Below are positions 1 through 6,618 of a DNA stretch of 7,801 nt, piece after piece. Both the position numbers and the translations under genes were made by a program. This DNA comes from an uncultured Collinsella sp. (GTDB lineage: Bacteria > Actinomycetota > Coriobacteriia > Coriobacteriales > Coriobacteriaceae): assembly GCA_900550825.1 (NCBI GenBank), contig URTZ01000094.1, positions 1-7,801 of the forward strand. The letters run 5' to 3'. The notes below the pieces were generated by a model. It saw nothing but the letters and a program-made list of their open reading frames with translations. It did not search any database and was not told the origin of the DNA. Each line of letters starts with the position of its first letter. The first letter of the stretch is position 1.

Positions 1-630
1 ACGGCTGCTGTGCTGAGCTGCGTGGTCCCGGCGCTCGAGCGCCCGTGGAAGGCAGCGCTTTCCCGTACCTGCACGGGGCGCGTGCTCACCGTGGGGCCGG
101 GCCTCAAGACCGGCATACCCGTGCACTACGATGACCCGGCCGAGATCGGTCCCGACCGCATCGCCGACGCCGTGGCTGCCCGCGCCGTCTACGGCTCGCC
201 GTGCATTGTGATCGACCTGGGCACGACGACCAATATCGAGGTCATCGATGCGCATGGCACCTTTGTCGGCGGCGTTATCGCGCCGGGGCTGGCGCTCGGC
301 GCCCGTTCGCTCTCGGCCGCTGCGGCGCGCCTGCCTCAGGTTGAGCCCTCGGCGCCGACGCACGTCATCGGCCGCAACACACGTGAGGCCATGCGCTCGG
401 GCGTGGTTCTGGGCGAGGTGGCCCGCATCGATGGCATGCTCGATATGGTGCTCGCCGAGATGCGCGCGACCAAGGCCGCGGGGGAGGGCAGCGTGCCCAT
501 CGTCATTACCGGCGACGATGCCGAGGCGCTTGCGGCGCTGGTCGGCCATAGCCTGACGGTCGACGATGCGCTGACGCTGCGGGGTCTCGCCGAGCTCTAC
601 CACATCAACCAAAAGCCCCGCCGCGCGTAG
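1..630 (+). CDS. coaX: Type III pantothenate kinase, 5' end missing
   Basis: The reading frame is open from the first base, so the gene starts upstream of the window; about 209 C-terminal residues of a protein usually near 255-260 are present. The family phosphorylates pantothenate with ATP, the first step of CoA synthesis, in the cytoplasm. Visible landmarks in order are an SCVVP strand, a DPAEIGPDRIADAVAA segment (the pantothenate-side motif of CoaX, normally DP..vG.DR), IDLGTTTNIEVID (the phosphate-binding loop of the ASKHA fold), a GGVIAPGL turn, a RLPQVEP segment and IGRNTREAMRSG. The usual DxGTATTfD loop reads GTTTNIEV here, a modest departure. The N-terminal DxGNT phosphate loop lies outside the window. 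The gene ends with TAG and is followed by an 82-bp gap holding the promoter of the next gene. Confidence 0.93.
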   Translation, partial: TAAVLSCVVPALERPWKAALSRTCTGRVLTVGPGLKTGIPVHYDDPAEIGPDRIADAVAARAVYGSPCIVIDLGTTTNIEVIDAHGTFVGGVIAPGLALGARSLSAAAARLPQVEPSAPTHVIGRNTREAMRSGVVLGEVARIDGMLDMVLAEMRATKAAGEGSVPIVITGDDAEALAALVGHSLTVDDALTLRGLAELYHINQKPRRA

Positions 631-669
631 CGATGGGGGCGATGGGAAAAAACGTCTCCACCTTCCACC

Positions 670-678
670 TGCTACAAT
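670..678 (+). promoter_or_regulatory. Extended -10 promoter for the dCMP deaminase gene
   Basis: TGC directly precedes TACAAT (673-678), giving an extended -10 of the TGnTAtaaT type with 5 of 6 hexamer matches. No convincing -35 is seen 16-18 bp upstream, as is common for extended -10 promoters. Transcription would begin near 685, about 28 nt before the start codon at 713. This argues against the in-frame ATG at 677, which lies inside the -10 hexamer. Confidence 0.55.
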
Positions 679-712
679 GGGTCAAACTATTGCGATTTCG
701 GAGGTGTCTGCC

Positions 713-1237
713 ATGTCGGACGATCTTCATCAAACCGCGTCGGGCAAGCGCCGCGACGTTATTAGCTGGGATGAGTTCTTTATGAGCGTGGCCATCGCCG
801 CGCAGCGCCGCAGTAAGGACCCCAACACGCAGGTGGGCGCGTGCATCGCCAACACCAACCACCGCATCCTTTCGGTGGGCTACAACGGTACGCCCTCGGC
901 ACTCAACGACGACTTTTTCCCGTGGGGCACGAGCGACGACCCGTTGCAGGATAAGCACAACTACGTGGTGCATGCCGAGGCCAACGCCGTGCTCAACTAC
1001 CGCGGCTCGCTCAAAGACCTTGAGGGTTCCACGGTCTACGTCACGCTGTTCCCGTGCCACGACTGCGCCAAGATCCTGGCGCAGGTGGGCGTGGGCGAGG
1101 TCGTCTACCTGGACAACAAGTATGCCGATACCGACGACGGCCGTATCAGCCGCCGCATTCTCGACTCCTGCGGCATCAGCTACCGCCAGGTCATCGTCGA
1201 TGTTCAGATTGGTACCGGGGGACAAGCTCAGCAGTAG
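713..1237 (+). CDS. Deoxycytidylate (dCMP) deaminase, ComEB-like
   Basis: The 174-residue protein matches the zinc-dependent cytidine/deoxycytidylate deaminase family, which converts dCMP to dUMP and so supplies substrate for thymidylate synthesis. The zinc site is complete: HAE at residues 87-89, with E89 as proton shuttle, and PCHDC at 114-118, giving Cys115 and Cys118. SKDPNTQVGACI near 34-45 and VGYNGTP near 55-61 are typical of the dCMP branch rather than free cytidine deaminases or tRNA adenosine deaminases. The start at 713 is chosen because a GGAGG (700-704) sits 8 bases upstream and the promoter -10 covers the alternative ATG at 677. Firmicutes homologues are called ComE operon protein 2, but no comE neighbours are seen here, so a competence role is not implied. 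Whether it is allosterically controlled by dCTP/dTTP cannot be read from the sequence. Confidence 0.93.
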   Translation: MSDDLHQTASGKRRDVISWDEFFMSVAIAAQRRSKDPNTQVGACIANTNHRILSVGYNGTPSALNDDFFPWGTSDDPLQDKHNYVVHAEANAVLNYRGSLKDLEGSTVYVTLFPCHDCAKILAQVGVGEVVYLDNKYADTDDGRISRRILDSCGISYRQVIVDVQIGTGGQAQQ

Positions 1238-1407
1238 CGCGTGCCAACGCCAGCTGGCGGCAAAACAGCCAAAAGAGCCCCGTCCCAAATTGACTACTCG
1301 TGAAAGTCGCGTCTGCGCGCATGGACGGCTCGTGAGCGGGTACATGGCTGTAGTAACATAGCTTCTGTCTGCGGGCGTGCCCGCGTTATTGTGAGAAAGG
1401 AGCCCCT
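1238..1407. other. Intergenic gap between the dCMP deaminase and NifU-like genes
   Basis: This 170-bp gap holds no gene. CGCCAGCTGGCG at 1248-1259 is a perfect 12-bp palindrome, but no T tract follows it. TAACAT at 1354-1359 is a possible -10 without a clear -35. A GC-rich mini-hairpin lies at 1371-1384 (GCGGG, loop CGTG, CCCGC), 10 bases before the ribosome binding site of the next gene. A promoter for the NifU-like gene is likely in the right half but cannot be placed firmly. Confidence 0.4.
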
Positions 1408-1686
1408 GTGGCTGTTAACGAAGAGCTGCTTAAGAAGGTTCTTGAAGAGATCCGCCCCAACCTGCAGGCCGACGGCGGCGATATGGAGTATGTGGGCGTC
1501 GACGACGAGGGCGTCGTCAAGCTGGAGCTGCAGGGCGCCTGCGCCGGCTGCCCCATGAGCTCGCTAACCCTTTCCATGGGTATCGAGCGCATCCTGAAGG
1601 AGCATGTGCCCGGCGTTACCCGCGTTGAGCAGGTCAATGCTTCCGGCGAGGCAGAGGACCTGTACGACGAGTATGCGCCGTTCTAA
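1408..1686 (+). CDS. NifU C-terminal-domain Fe-S cluster protein
   Basis: A 92-residue protein that consists only of the NifU C-terminal (Nfu) domain. It has the helical start ELLKKVLEEIRPNLQADGGD (residues 6-25), a strand with VKLELQGAC and the cluster-binding C45-A-G-C48-P motif, followed by SSLTLSMGIERILKEHVPGV. Nfu-type proteins carry or deliver a 4Fe-4S cluster, usually bridged between two subunits, to client enzymes in the cytoplasm. The GTG start at 1408 has AGGAG at 1398-1402, five bases upstream. The protein lacks the N-terminal scaffold and central ferredoxin-like domains of full NifU. No suf, isc or nif gene is adjacent, so it seems to be a stand-alone carrier. It ends with an acidic tail (AEDLYDEYAPF). 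Confidence 0.92.
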   Translation: MAVNEELLKKVLEEIRPNLQADGGDMEYVGVDDEGVVKLELQGACAGCPMSSLTLSMGIERILKEHVPGVTRVEQVNASGEAEDLYDEYAPF

Positions 1687-1735
1687 GAAGTGAAAGCTGC
1701 GGGCGATATGCTCCGCATAGACGTCACGCCCGAAT

Positions 1736-1768
1736 ATGCGGCTGCGAGCGCAAGGCCCGCGGCCGCAT
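1736..1768 (+). terminator. Possible weak terminator or leader hairpin before lgt
   Basis: ATGCGGCTGCG (1736-1746) pairs with CGCGGCCGCAT (1758-1768) over 11 bp with one T-G wobble and an 11-nt loop. It is followed by TTTGTATG, a poor T tract. It is preceded by a second inverted repeat, CGGGCG (1700-1705) with CGCCCG (1727-1732), enclosing a small ATGC/GCAT hairpin. The pair could attenuate transcription between the NifU-like gene and lgt or form part of the lgt leader. Confidence 0.4.
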
Positions 1769-1795
1769 TTGTATGTAGGGAGCAGGGGGACCGAT

Positions 1796-2617
1796 ATGCT
1801 CAACGACCTCTACCATATGCTTGATCCCGTCGCCATCTCGGCGGGGCCCATCACCATCTACTGGTACGGCTTGGCCTATGTGGTCGGCGCTCTGCTCACG
1901 GCGGTCGTCATGTACCGCACGCAGCGCCGTTGGGGTTTTGACATTACGGTCGACGACCTGACGAGTGTCGTGGTCGGCGTGGTCTTTGGCCTTATCATTG
2001 GCGCCCGCCTGTTCTACGTCATCTTTTACGGCGACGGCTACTACTGGGCGCATCCGCTCGAGATCTTTGCTACCAATGAAGGCGGCATGAGCTTCCATGG
2101 CGGCCTGGTGGGCGGCATCATCGGCGGCGTGCTCGTGTGCCGCATGTACAAGCTCGACGCCTGGACCATCGCCGACCTTGCCGTTATCGGTGCTCCGCTG
2201 GCCTTATGTCTGGGACGCTGCGCCAACTTTGTCAACGGCGAGCTGTGGGGCAAGCCGACCGATCTGCCCTGGGGCGTGATCTTTGGCGGCACCGCGGGCG
2301 ATATGCCGCGCCATCCCTCCCAGCTCTACGAGGCATTCCTCGAGGGTATTGTGCTCTTTTGCATTCTGCAGGTGCTCAGCCGCAAAAAGCCGCTACTGCC
2401 CCAAGGCACGTTTATGGGCGTCTTTGTGATGGGTTACGGCATCGTTCGCTTTTTGATTGAGTTTGTGCGTGTGCCCGATGCGCAGCTGGGCTATCTGCTG
2501 GGCGGCGTCATCACCATGGGTCAGCTGCTGAGCCTGCCGCTCGTAATCGCGGGCCTGGCGCTCATCATCTTTGCTCGTCGCCGCAACCAACCCCAGCGCA
2601 TCTACCTCGACGCTTAA
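1796..2617 (+). CDS. lgt: Prolipoprotein diacylglyceryl transferase
   Basis: This 273-residue integral membrane enzyme transfers diacylglycerol from phosphatidylglycerol to the lipobox cysteine of preprolipoproteins, the first step of lipoprotein maturation. The family signature is clear: ITIYWYGLAYVVG near 19-31, the HGGLVGG loop with His101, GRCANFVNGELWG at 140-152 with the essential arginine (R141) and asparagine (N144), and RHPSQLYEAFLEG at 172-184. A YGIVRFLIEFVR segment near 214-225 matches the C-terminal conserved arginine region. About seven hydrophobic segments fit the known topology. The usual GRIGNF reads GRCANF, a mild change. ATG 1796 is chosen because AGGGGGA at 1784-1790 lies five bases upstream; an ATG at 1817, nearer to the usual family start, is the alternative. 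The TAA stop overlaps the first arm of a palindromic repeat. Confidence 0.96.
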   Translation: MLNDLYHMLDPVAISAGPITIYWYGLAYVVGALLTAVVMYRTQRRWGFDITVDDLTSVVVGVVFGLIIGARLFYVIFYGDGYYWAHPLEIFATNEGGMSFHGGLVGGIIGGVLVCRMYKLDAWTIADLAVIGAPLALCLGRCANFVNGELWGKPTDLPWGVIFGGTAGDMPRHPSQLYEAFLEGIVLFCILQVLSRKKPLLPQGTFMGVFVMGYGIVRFLIEFVRVPDAQLGYLLGGVITMGQLLSLPLVIAGLALIIFARRRNQPQRIYLDA

Positions 2618-2652
2618 CCACCAAAAAGTGAACAGGCACCTTTGTGGTGGTT
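2616..2652 (+). repeat. Palindromic element A, abutting the lgt stop codon
   Basis: AACCACCA (2616-2623) pairs with TGGTGGTT (2645-2652). After one A-G mismatch, AAA pairs with TTT, and GTG (2628-2630) with CAC (2637-2639) closes a loop of AACAGG. The first arm includes the last two bases of the lgt TAA. No T tract follows, so it is not a canonical terminator. The loop shares CAGG with the three other elements in the window. Confidence 0.75.
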
Positions 2653-2693
2653 CGCTGGGCAACGATGACAGAACCGTAACGTTTCCCCAGATA

Positions 2694-2732
2694 AAACCTG
2701 CCAAAATAAACCTGTCCCTTTTTGGCAGGTTT
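2694..2732 (-). repeat. Palindromic element B, inverted relative to A
   Basis: A perfect 13-bp inverted repeat: AAACCTGCCAAAA (2694-2706) and its complement (2720-2732), with a 13-nt loop. Read on the minus strand, the loop carries GGGACAGG, matching the element at 7550-7586. Homology to that copy extends past the stem, covering 2677-2725 on the minus strand with 46 of 49 bases identical. It ends three bases before the ribosome binding site of the next gene. It forms an inverted pair with element A, separated by 41 bp. Confidence 0.85.
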
Positions 2733-2751
2733 CTAGAAAGGCTTTCGGACT

Positions 2752-4935
2752 GTGAAGGATTCCGACCTCTCCACAACGGCTGCGCGCGACGCTGCCCGCA
2801 TCGTCTGGTTTAAGCGCTACCCCGCCAAGCAGACGCTCATCGCATTTTTGCTCGCGCTGTTGGCGACCACGGCGTTTTCCATCGATCCTGCCCCGGTGTC
2901 GAGCAACGCAGTCTTGGCGATTGACCCCAAAGCCTCGGGCATGCTGTACGTGTGCTACGAGGTGCTCCTTTCGTTTGCCGGCCATACCGACGCGGTCATG
3001 CTGCTTGCACTTGCCTGCCTGCTCACCTTGCCGTTTCGCTACGTGTTCTTTGGCCGTGGCGACACCTGGCGTCCATCGATCATTCTGCCGTCGCTGTTCT
3101 TCGCCATCTGCATGGTGTTCGGCCGCAGCTACGACCTCACCGACTCGGCCGAGATTGTCCTTGGCGACAAAGCTCGCATCATCTGCGCCTGGATTGGCGG
3201 CGCGGGCTGGATGCTCCTGGCGATCGTTGCCTTCTACCTTGCCTTTGAGTGTCTAGATTGGCTGAGCTCTCGGCGCATCCCGTTTTCCGAAGCGCACTTT
3301 GGCCGCGTATGGCGTGTGACTCACGCCGTGCTCTCGGTCCATCCCTTTGCCGGGCCCTTCCTGGTGCTTATGATCGCCTGGACGCCCACGCTCATCGCTT
3401 CGCTGCCCGGCCTTTTTATGGGAGATACGGGCGCGCAGATTCGCCAGTGGTTCAACTATCCCAACGGCACGAGCGACTACCTGCGCCTACTCAACCCCAA
3501 CGTGCTGCTCAACGGGCATCATCCCGTAGTGCACACGGCCATTATCGGCTCGTGCGTTCAGCTGGGGCTTTCGCTGTTCAACAGCGCTAACGCGGGTCTT
3601 GCCATCTACACCTGCGCTCAATTTGTCATCACGGCCGCCTGCATGGCCTATTCCATTTCATCGCTGCGCAAACTGGGCGTGAGCCTGCCGGTTCGCGGTG
3701 CGATCCTGCTGTTCTTTGCGTTTATGCCGATGTTCTCTAACTACGCGGCGTTGCTCACCAAGGACGTGCTCTTTGCCGACGCGTTCTTGGTGCTGCTGGT
3801 ACAGACCGTCAAGCTCGTGGCATGTGGCTTGCCCCGTCGTGATGCCAATGTCGAGCGAGCGGGCGAGAAAGCCCCCGTGCTCTTTGCGCGCCACGACTGG
3901 CTGCTGCTCGCTCTGGGCTCCATGGGTTCCACGTTCCTGCGCAACGGCGGCCTGGTGTTTCCCCTGGCGGCATGCGTAATCGCGGCGGCGTTTTGCGTAT
4001 GGGACGTGCATGTGGCTCGTCGTGCAGCCAAGCAGACTGGTGCTGCGCCTTCAGGCGCCATCCCGCGTTTCCGCTGGGTTGGCGTTCTCGCGGTGCTCGC
4101 GCTCTGCCTTGCCTCTAATATGTACTTCACCAAGGTCTTTATGCCGGCGCACGATATCACGCCTGGTTCCAAGCGCGAAATCCTCTCGATTCCGTTCCAG
4201 CAGACGGCTCGTTTCGTCCAAAAGCACGACGGCCTCAACTCGGGCGTCAACCCCACGGTTAAGGAGGACGGCACCATCGTGGAGGCTCCTTGCGACGGTT
4301 CGGTGACCGACGAAGAGCGCGCCGTGATCGACCGTGTGCTCAAGTACGAGAACCTGGGCCGCCGCTACAACCCCGACAAGTCCGATGCCGTCAAGAACTG
4401 CTTTAACGAGTACGCCTCGCAGGAGGACATCGATGCCTATTTTGAGGTATGGGCCCAGATGTTTAAGAAGGATCCCGAGTGCTATATTTCGGCGCTTATC
4501 AATAACTACTACGGGTACTTCTATCCGAGCGCTCGCGATGCGTGGGTCTACAGCACTGCGCGCAGTGCCGAGATTATGGCGAAGCCCGATAACCTCAAGT
4601 ACTTCGACTTCCATCCGGTTGACAGCAACGTGGTGCGCTGGTGTGACCATCTGATCAACCTATACCGTGTGGCGGTGCAGCGTGTTCCCTTTATCTCGCT
4701 CACCATGAGCTCGGCCACCTATGTGTGGATCATGATCGCCGTGGTGGTCTACCTGCTGCGTCGTCATTCATGGCGTGCGCTGGCGATCTGGGTGCCGCTG
4801 TTGGGCGTGCTCGCCGTGTGCCTGATTGGCCCGTGCAACGGCTCGACTTACATGCGATACCTGTATCCGGTCATCGCCTGCATGCCCTTCGCCATCGGCG
4901 CCACCGTCACCCGCAGCGACTTCCTCTGGTCCTAA
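2752..4935 (+). CDS. Multi-pass membrane protein, DUF6020 / GT-C glycosyltransferase-like
   Basis: A 727-residue protein with about 15 hydrophobic segments. A short cytoplasmic N-terminus is followed by membrane spans from about residue 27 to 460, a large hydrophilic region from about 461 to 645, and three more spans at about 653-671, 676-693 and 703-718. Its pattern resembles DUF6020 proteins common in Coriobacteriia and GT-C enzymes that use lipid-linked sugars: an acidic residue after an early span (MGDTGAQ, D225), NGHHPVVHT at 254-262, LLTKDVLFAD at 334-343, a TFLRNGG motif at 394-400 and STYMRYLYP at 698-706. REILSIPFQQTARFVQKHDG (475-494) opens the soluble region, which has four cysteines (514, 550, 577, 631). 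The likely role is transfer of sugars to a surface polymer or protein, but no substrate can be named. The GTG start at 2752 follows AGAAAGG (2735-2741) by ten bases. The family assignment is from memory; the membrane topology is directly visible. Confidence 0.8.
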   Translation: MKDSDLSTTAARDAARIVWFKRYPAKQTLIAFLLALLATTAFSIDPAPVSSNAVLAIDPKASGMLYVCYEVLLSFAGHTDAVMLLALACLLTLPFRYVFFGRGDTWRPSIILPSLFFAICMVFGRSYDLTDSAEIVLGDKARIICAWIGGAGWMLLAIVAFYLAFECLDWLSSRRIPFSEAHFGRVWRVTHAVLSVHPFAGPFLVLMIAWTPTLIASLPGLFMGDTGAQIRQWFNYPNGTSDYLRLLNPNVLLNGHHPVVHTAIIGSCVQLGLSLFNSANAGLAIYTCAQFVITAACMAYSISSLRKLGVSLPVRGAILLFFAFMPMFSNYAALLTKDVLFADAFLVLLVQTVKLVACGLPRRDANVERAGEKAPVLFARHDWLLLALGSMGSTFLRNGGLVFPLAACVIAAAFCVWDVHVARRAAKQTGAAPSGAIPRFRWVGVLAVLALCLASNMYFTKVFMPAHDITPGSKREILSIPFQQTARFVQKHDGLNSGVNPTVKEDGTIVEAPCDGSVTDEERAVIDRVLKYENLGRRYNPDKSDAVKNCFNEYASQEDIDAYFEVWAQMFKKDPECYISALINNYYGYFYPSARDAWVYSTARSAEIMAKPDNLKYFDFHPVDSNVVRWCDHLINLYRVAVQRVPFISLTMSSATYVWIMIAVVVYLLRRHSWRALAIWVPLLGVLAVCLIGPCNGSTYMRYLYPVIACMPFAIGATVTRSDFLWS

Positions 4936-4970
4936 TTTGGTGCATTGGGGTCAGGTTTCTTTGCACCAAA
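4936..4970 (+). repeat. Palindromic element C, directly after the membrane-protein stop codon
   Basis: TTTGGTGCA (4936-4944) is perfectly complementary to TGCACCAAA (4962-4970), a 9-bp stem with a 17-nt loop containing GGGGTCAGGTTT. It begins on the base after the TAA stop. The arms are unlike those of the other elements, yet the loop keeps CAGGTTT as in the copy at 7550-7586. It is followed by GGGGTC and no T tract, so a terminator role is doubtful. Confidence 0.7.
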
Positions 4971-5002
4971 GGGGTCATCATCACGACGCCTTCATTTTGG
5001 GG

Positions 5003-5050
5003 TTTATCTCGCAGGCCAGTAGGTATATCATAACGACGTTTGTTTATATT
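5003..5050 (+). promoter_or_regulatory. Candidate promoter region for yebC
   Basis: Two -10-like hexamers lie in this AT-richer stretch: TATCAT at 5026-5031 (5 of 6), with TTTATC at 5003-5008 as a weak -35 at 17-bp spacing, and TATATT at 5045-5050 (5 of 6), without a clear -35. Either would give a leader of roughly 45-65 nt to the ATG at 5100. Which one is used cannot be decided by eye. Confidence 0.4.
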
Positions 5051-5099
5051 GCCCGAGCATCTGCGCTGGGCTTTAGGTCGAAACCGATAGGAGACACGT

Positions 5100-5906
5100 A
5101 TGTCCGGACACTCTAAGTGGGCCACAACCAAGCATCGTAAGGGCGCGCAGGACGCCAAGCGTTCCGCCCTCTTCTCCAAGCTCAGCCGCAACATCACCGT
5201 TGCTGCCCGTCTCGGCGGTGACCCGCTGCCCGAGAACAACGCCAGCCTCGCCGCTGCCGTTGCCAAGGCCAAGGCTCAGTCCATGCCTAAGGACAAGATC
5301 AAGTCCGCTATCGACAAGGCTTTTGGTTCGGGTGCTGACGCCGCCGTCTACGAGAACATCGTGTACGAGGGCTACGGTCCCGCCGGTGTTGCCGTCTACG
5401 TCGACTGCCTGACCGACAACCGCAACCGTACCGCTGCTGATGTCCGTTCCGCCTTCTCCCACGCTGGTGGCAACCTGGGCACCTCCGGCTCCGTCGCCTT
5501 CCAGTTTGAGCGCAAGGGCCAGATCGTCGTCGCCAAGGAGATCCTGGACGAGAACGCCAAGAAGGAGACCATGATCGCCAACGGTGCTGCCGGTGACGAG
5601 GATGAGTTCATGATGGCCATCGCCGAGGCCGGTGGCGAGGACTACGAGGACGCCGGCGAGGAGTGGATCGTCTGGACTACTGCCAACGAGGTCATGGCTG
5701 TCTCCAAGGCGCTCGAGGAGCAGGGCGTCCAGGTCAAGGGCTCCGAGACCACCATGGTCCCGACCACCCCGACCGAGGTCTCCGGCGCCGACGCCAAGAA
5801 GGTTCAGCGCCTCATCGACCGTCTTGAGGAGCTCGACGACGTCCAGGATGTTTACAGCACCATGGACATGACCGACGAGGTCATCGCTGCCCTCGAGGAG
5901 GAGTAG
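5100..5906 (+). CDS. YebC/PmpR-family regulator
   Basis: A 268-residue protein with the hallmark N-terminus MSGHSKWATTKHRKGAQDAKR, LFSKLSRNITVAARLGGDP at 24-42, MPKDKIKSAIDKA at 62-74, the central YEGYGPAGVAVYVDCLTDNRNRTAADVR at 89-116, and GGNLGTSGSVAFQFERKG at 123-140. Family members are cytoplasmic; some act as DNA-binding transcriptional regulators, and others have been linked to translation of difficult proline-rich stretches. It is somewhat longer than the usual 240-250 residues, mainly from an acidic insert near 147-175. The start is fixed by AGGAG at 5088-5092, seven bases upstream. Codon use is strongly biased (Lys AAG, Ser TCC, Arg CGT/CGC, Gly GGT/GGC), unlike neighbouring genes, which suggests high expression. 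The frequent ruvC partner is not next to it; a terminator follows. Confidence 0.95.
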   Translation: MSGHSKWATTKHRKGAQDAKRSALFSKLSRNITVAARLGGDPLPENNASLAAAVAKAKAQSMPKDKIKSAIDKAFGSGADAAVYENIVYEGYGPAGVAVYVDCLTDNRNRTAADVRSAFSHAGGNLGTSGSVAFQFERKGQIVVAKEILDENAKKETMIANGAAGDEDEFMMAIAEAGGEDYEDAGEEWIVWTTANEVMAVSKALEEQGVQVKGSETTMVPTTPTEVSGADAKKVQRLIDRLEELDDVQDVYSTMDMTDEVIAALEEE

Positions 5907-5910
5907 CGCC

Positions 5911-5930
5911 TGCACGGATTGAGCCGTGCA
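5911..5930 (+). other. Short hairpin just after yebC
   Basis: TGCACGG (5911-5917) and CCGTGCA (5924-5930) form a perfect 7-bp stem with loop ATTGAG, starting four bases after the yebC stop. It is followed by TATCTGGG, with no T tract. It may protect the mRNA 3' end upstream of the true terminator at 5976. Confidence 0.45.
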
Positions 5931-5975
5931 TATCTGGGCATAATGAAGCGAGCATGCAAGCCTCGTGGAATAGAT

Positions 5976-6019
5976 GAGCCGGATCCGCGTGCGTAGAGCA
6001 CCGGACCCGGCTCTTTTAT
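5976..6019 (+). terminator. Strong intrinsic terminator after yebC
   Basis: GAGCCGG (5976-5982) pairs with CCGGCTC (6007-6013). After one A-C mismatch, TCCG (5984-5987) pairs with CGGA (6002-6005). After a bulged C, GTGC (5989-5992) pairs with GCAC (5998-6001) around a 5-nt loop. The 15-bp stem is followed directly by TTTTAT. This is the best terminator between yebC and the amaP-like operon. Confidence 0.82.
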
Positions 6020-6022
6020 AAT
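5994..6022 (+). promoter_or_regulatory. Promoter of the amaP-DUF2273-asp23 operon, overlapping the terminator
   Basis: TATAAT at 6017-6022 is a perfect -10 and shares its first three bases with the terminator T tract. TAGAGC at 5994-5999, inside the hairpin, is a weak -35 (3 of 6) at 17-bp spacing. Transcription would start near 6029, giving a leader of about 44 nt to the GTG at 6073. Another, unseen -35 or an activator site is possible. Confidence 0.5.
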
Positions 6023-6072
6023 GATGCGAACCGTTTTGCATTTCGAGAGCCGAGATTTGAAGGGAGCGCCAC

Positions 6073-6618
6073 GTGCGCGTACTCAAACGAGCCCTAGCGA
6101 TCGTGTATCTTGCCGCCGCCATCGTGGCGCTGGGTACGCTTGTCTGCCAGTTTTGGGGGCCGTATACGTATCGCTTTATGCTGCTGATGCGCGACCCCAT
6201 GCCGCGCATTGTCGTGACGGCATGCGGCGGAGTTGTGGCGATCGGCGTGCTGGTAAGCTTCTTCCGCCTGATGTTTGCTCGTCGCGAGCCGTCCTGCGTG
6301 CATCCGGCGGGGGAGCGCAATATCGAGGTCACCCTTGCGGCGCTTTCTTCGTGTGCCAGGGCTGCTGCCGAGCGCGACGACCGCGTGATGGTCGAGCATG
6401 TCGAGGCCCGCGTCCAAGGCCCCGACGATTCGCACGTCCGATTTAAGGTCGAGGCTATCGCGCTTGACGATAAGGACGTGGCATCTCTGGCTACCGCGAT
6501 GCAGCAGCGCATCGAGGAAGCTTGCGACACCATGCTCGGCACGCCGGGTACGACCACGCGCGTCCGTTTTTTGCCGTCCAAGACTACCGTCCAGACCGTG
6601 GAGGTTTCCGGTGAGTGA
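6073..6618 (+). CDS. Alkaline shock response membrane anchor protein, AmaP-like
   Basis: A 181-residue protein with two membrane segments at about 7-27 and 45-67, joined by a short loop, and a C-terminal soluble domain of about 110 residues beginning near NIEVTLAALSSCARAAAERDD. That domain shows the helix, strand, strand, helix pattern of AmaP and Asp23 relatives, with alternating strands VMVEHVEARV and HVRFKVEAIA and a final TTRVRFLPSKTTVQTVEV. In Firmicutes AmaP anchors Asp23 to the cytoplasmic face of the membrane; the same role is inferred here from gene order and topology. The GTG start at 6073 has AAGGGAG (6060-6066) six bases upstream. The gene overlaps the next by eight bases, indicating translational coupling. 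Confidence 0.8.
   Translation: MRVLKRALAIVYLAAAIVALGTLVCQFWGPYTYRFMLLMRDPMPRIVVTACGGVVAIGVLVSFFRLMFARREPSCVHPAGERNIEVTLAALSSCARAAAERDDRVMVEHVEARVQGPDDSHVRFKVEAIALDDKDVASLATAMQQRIEEACDTMLGTPGTTTRVRFLPSKTTVQTVEVSGE

Noticed and set aside
677..712. Upstream ATG at 677 as the start of the dCMP deaminase
   Set aside because: It lies within the -10 hexamer and has no ribosome binding site, while the ATG at 713 has a good one.
1248..1259. Palindrome CGCCAGCTGGCG after the dCMP deaminase gene as a terminator
   Set aside because: Without a loop it leaves a four-bp stem when folded, and no T tract follows.
605..1345. Minus-strand open frame opposite the dCMP deaminase gene
   Set aside because: The opposite strand encodes a protein with a full zinc deaminase signature; this frame has no recognisable motif and is a shadow of it.
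2616..2732. Elements A and B as parts of a CRISPR array
   Set aside because: The units are in opposite orientations, differ in arm sequence and are not regularly spaced; no cas gene is near.
4966..5000. A further hairpin between CCAAA (4966-4970) and TTTGG (4996-5000)
   Set aside because: It has only five base pairs, competes with the perfect stem of element C and has a long loop; probably chance.
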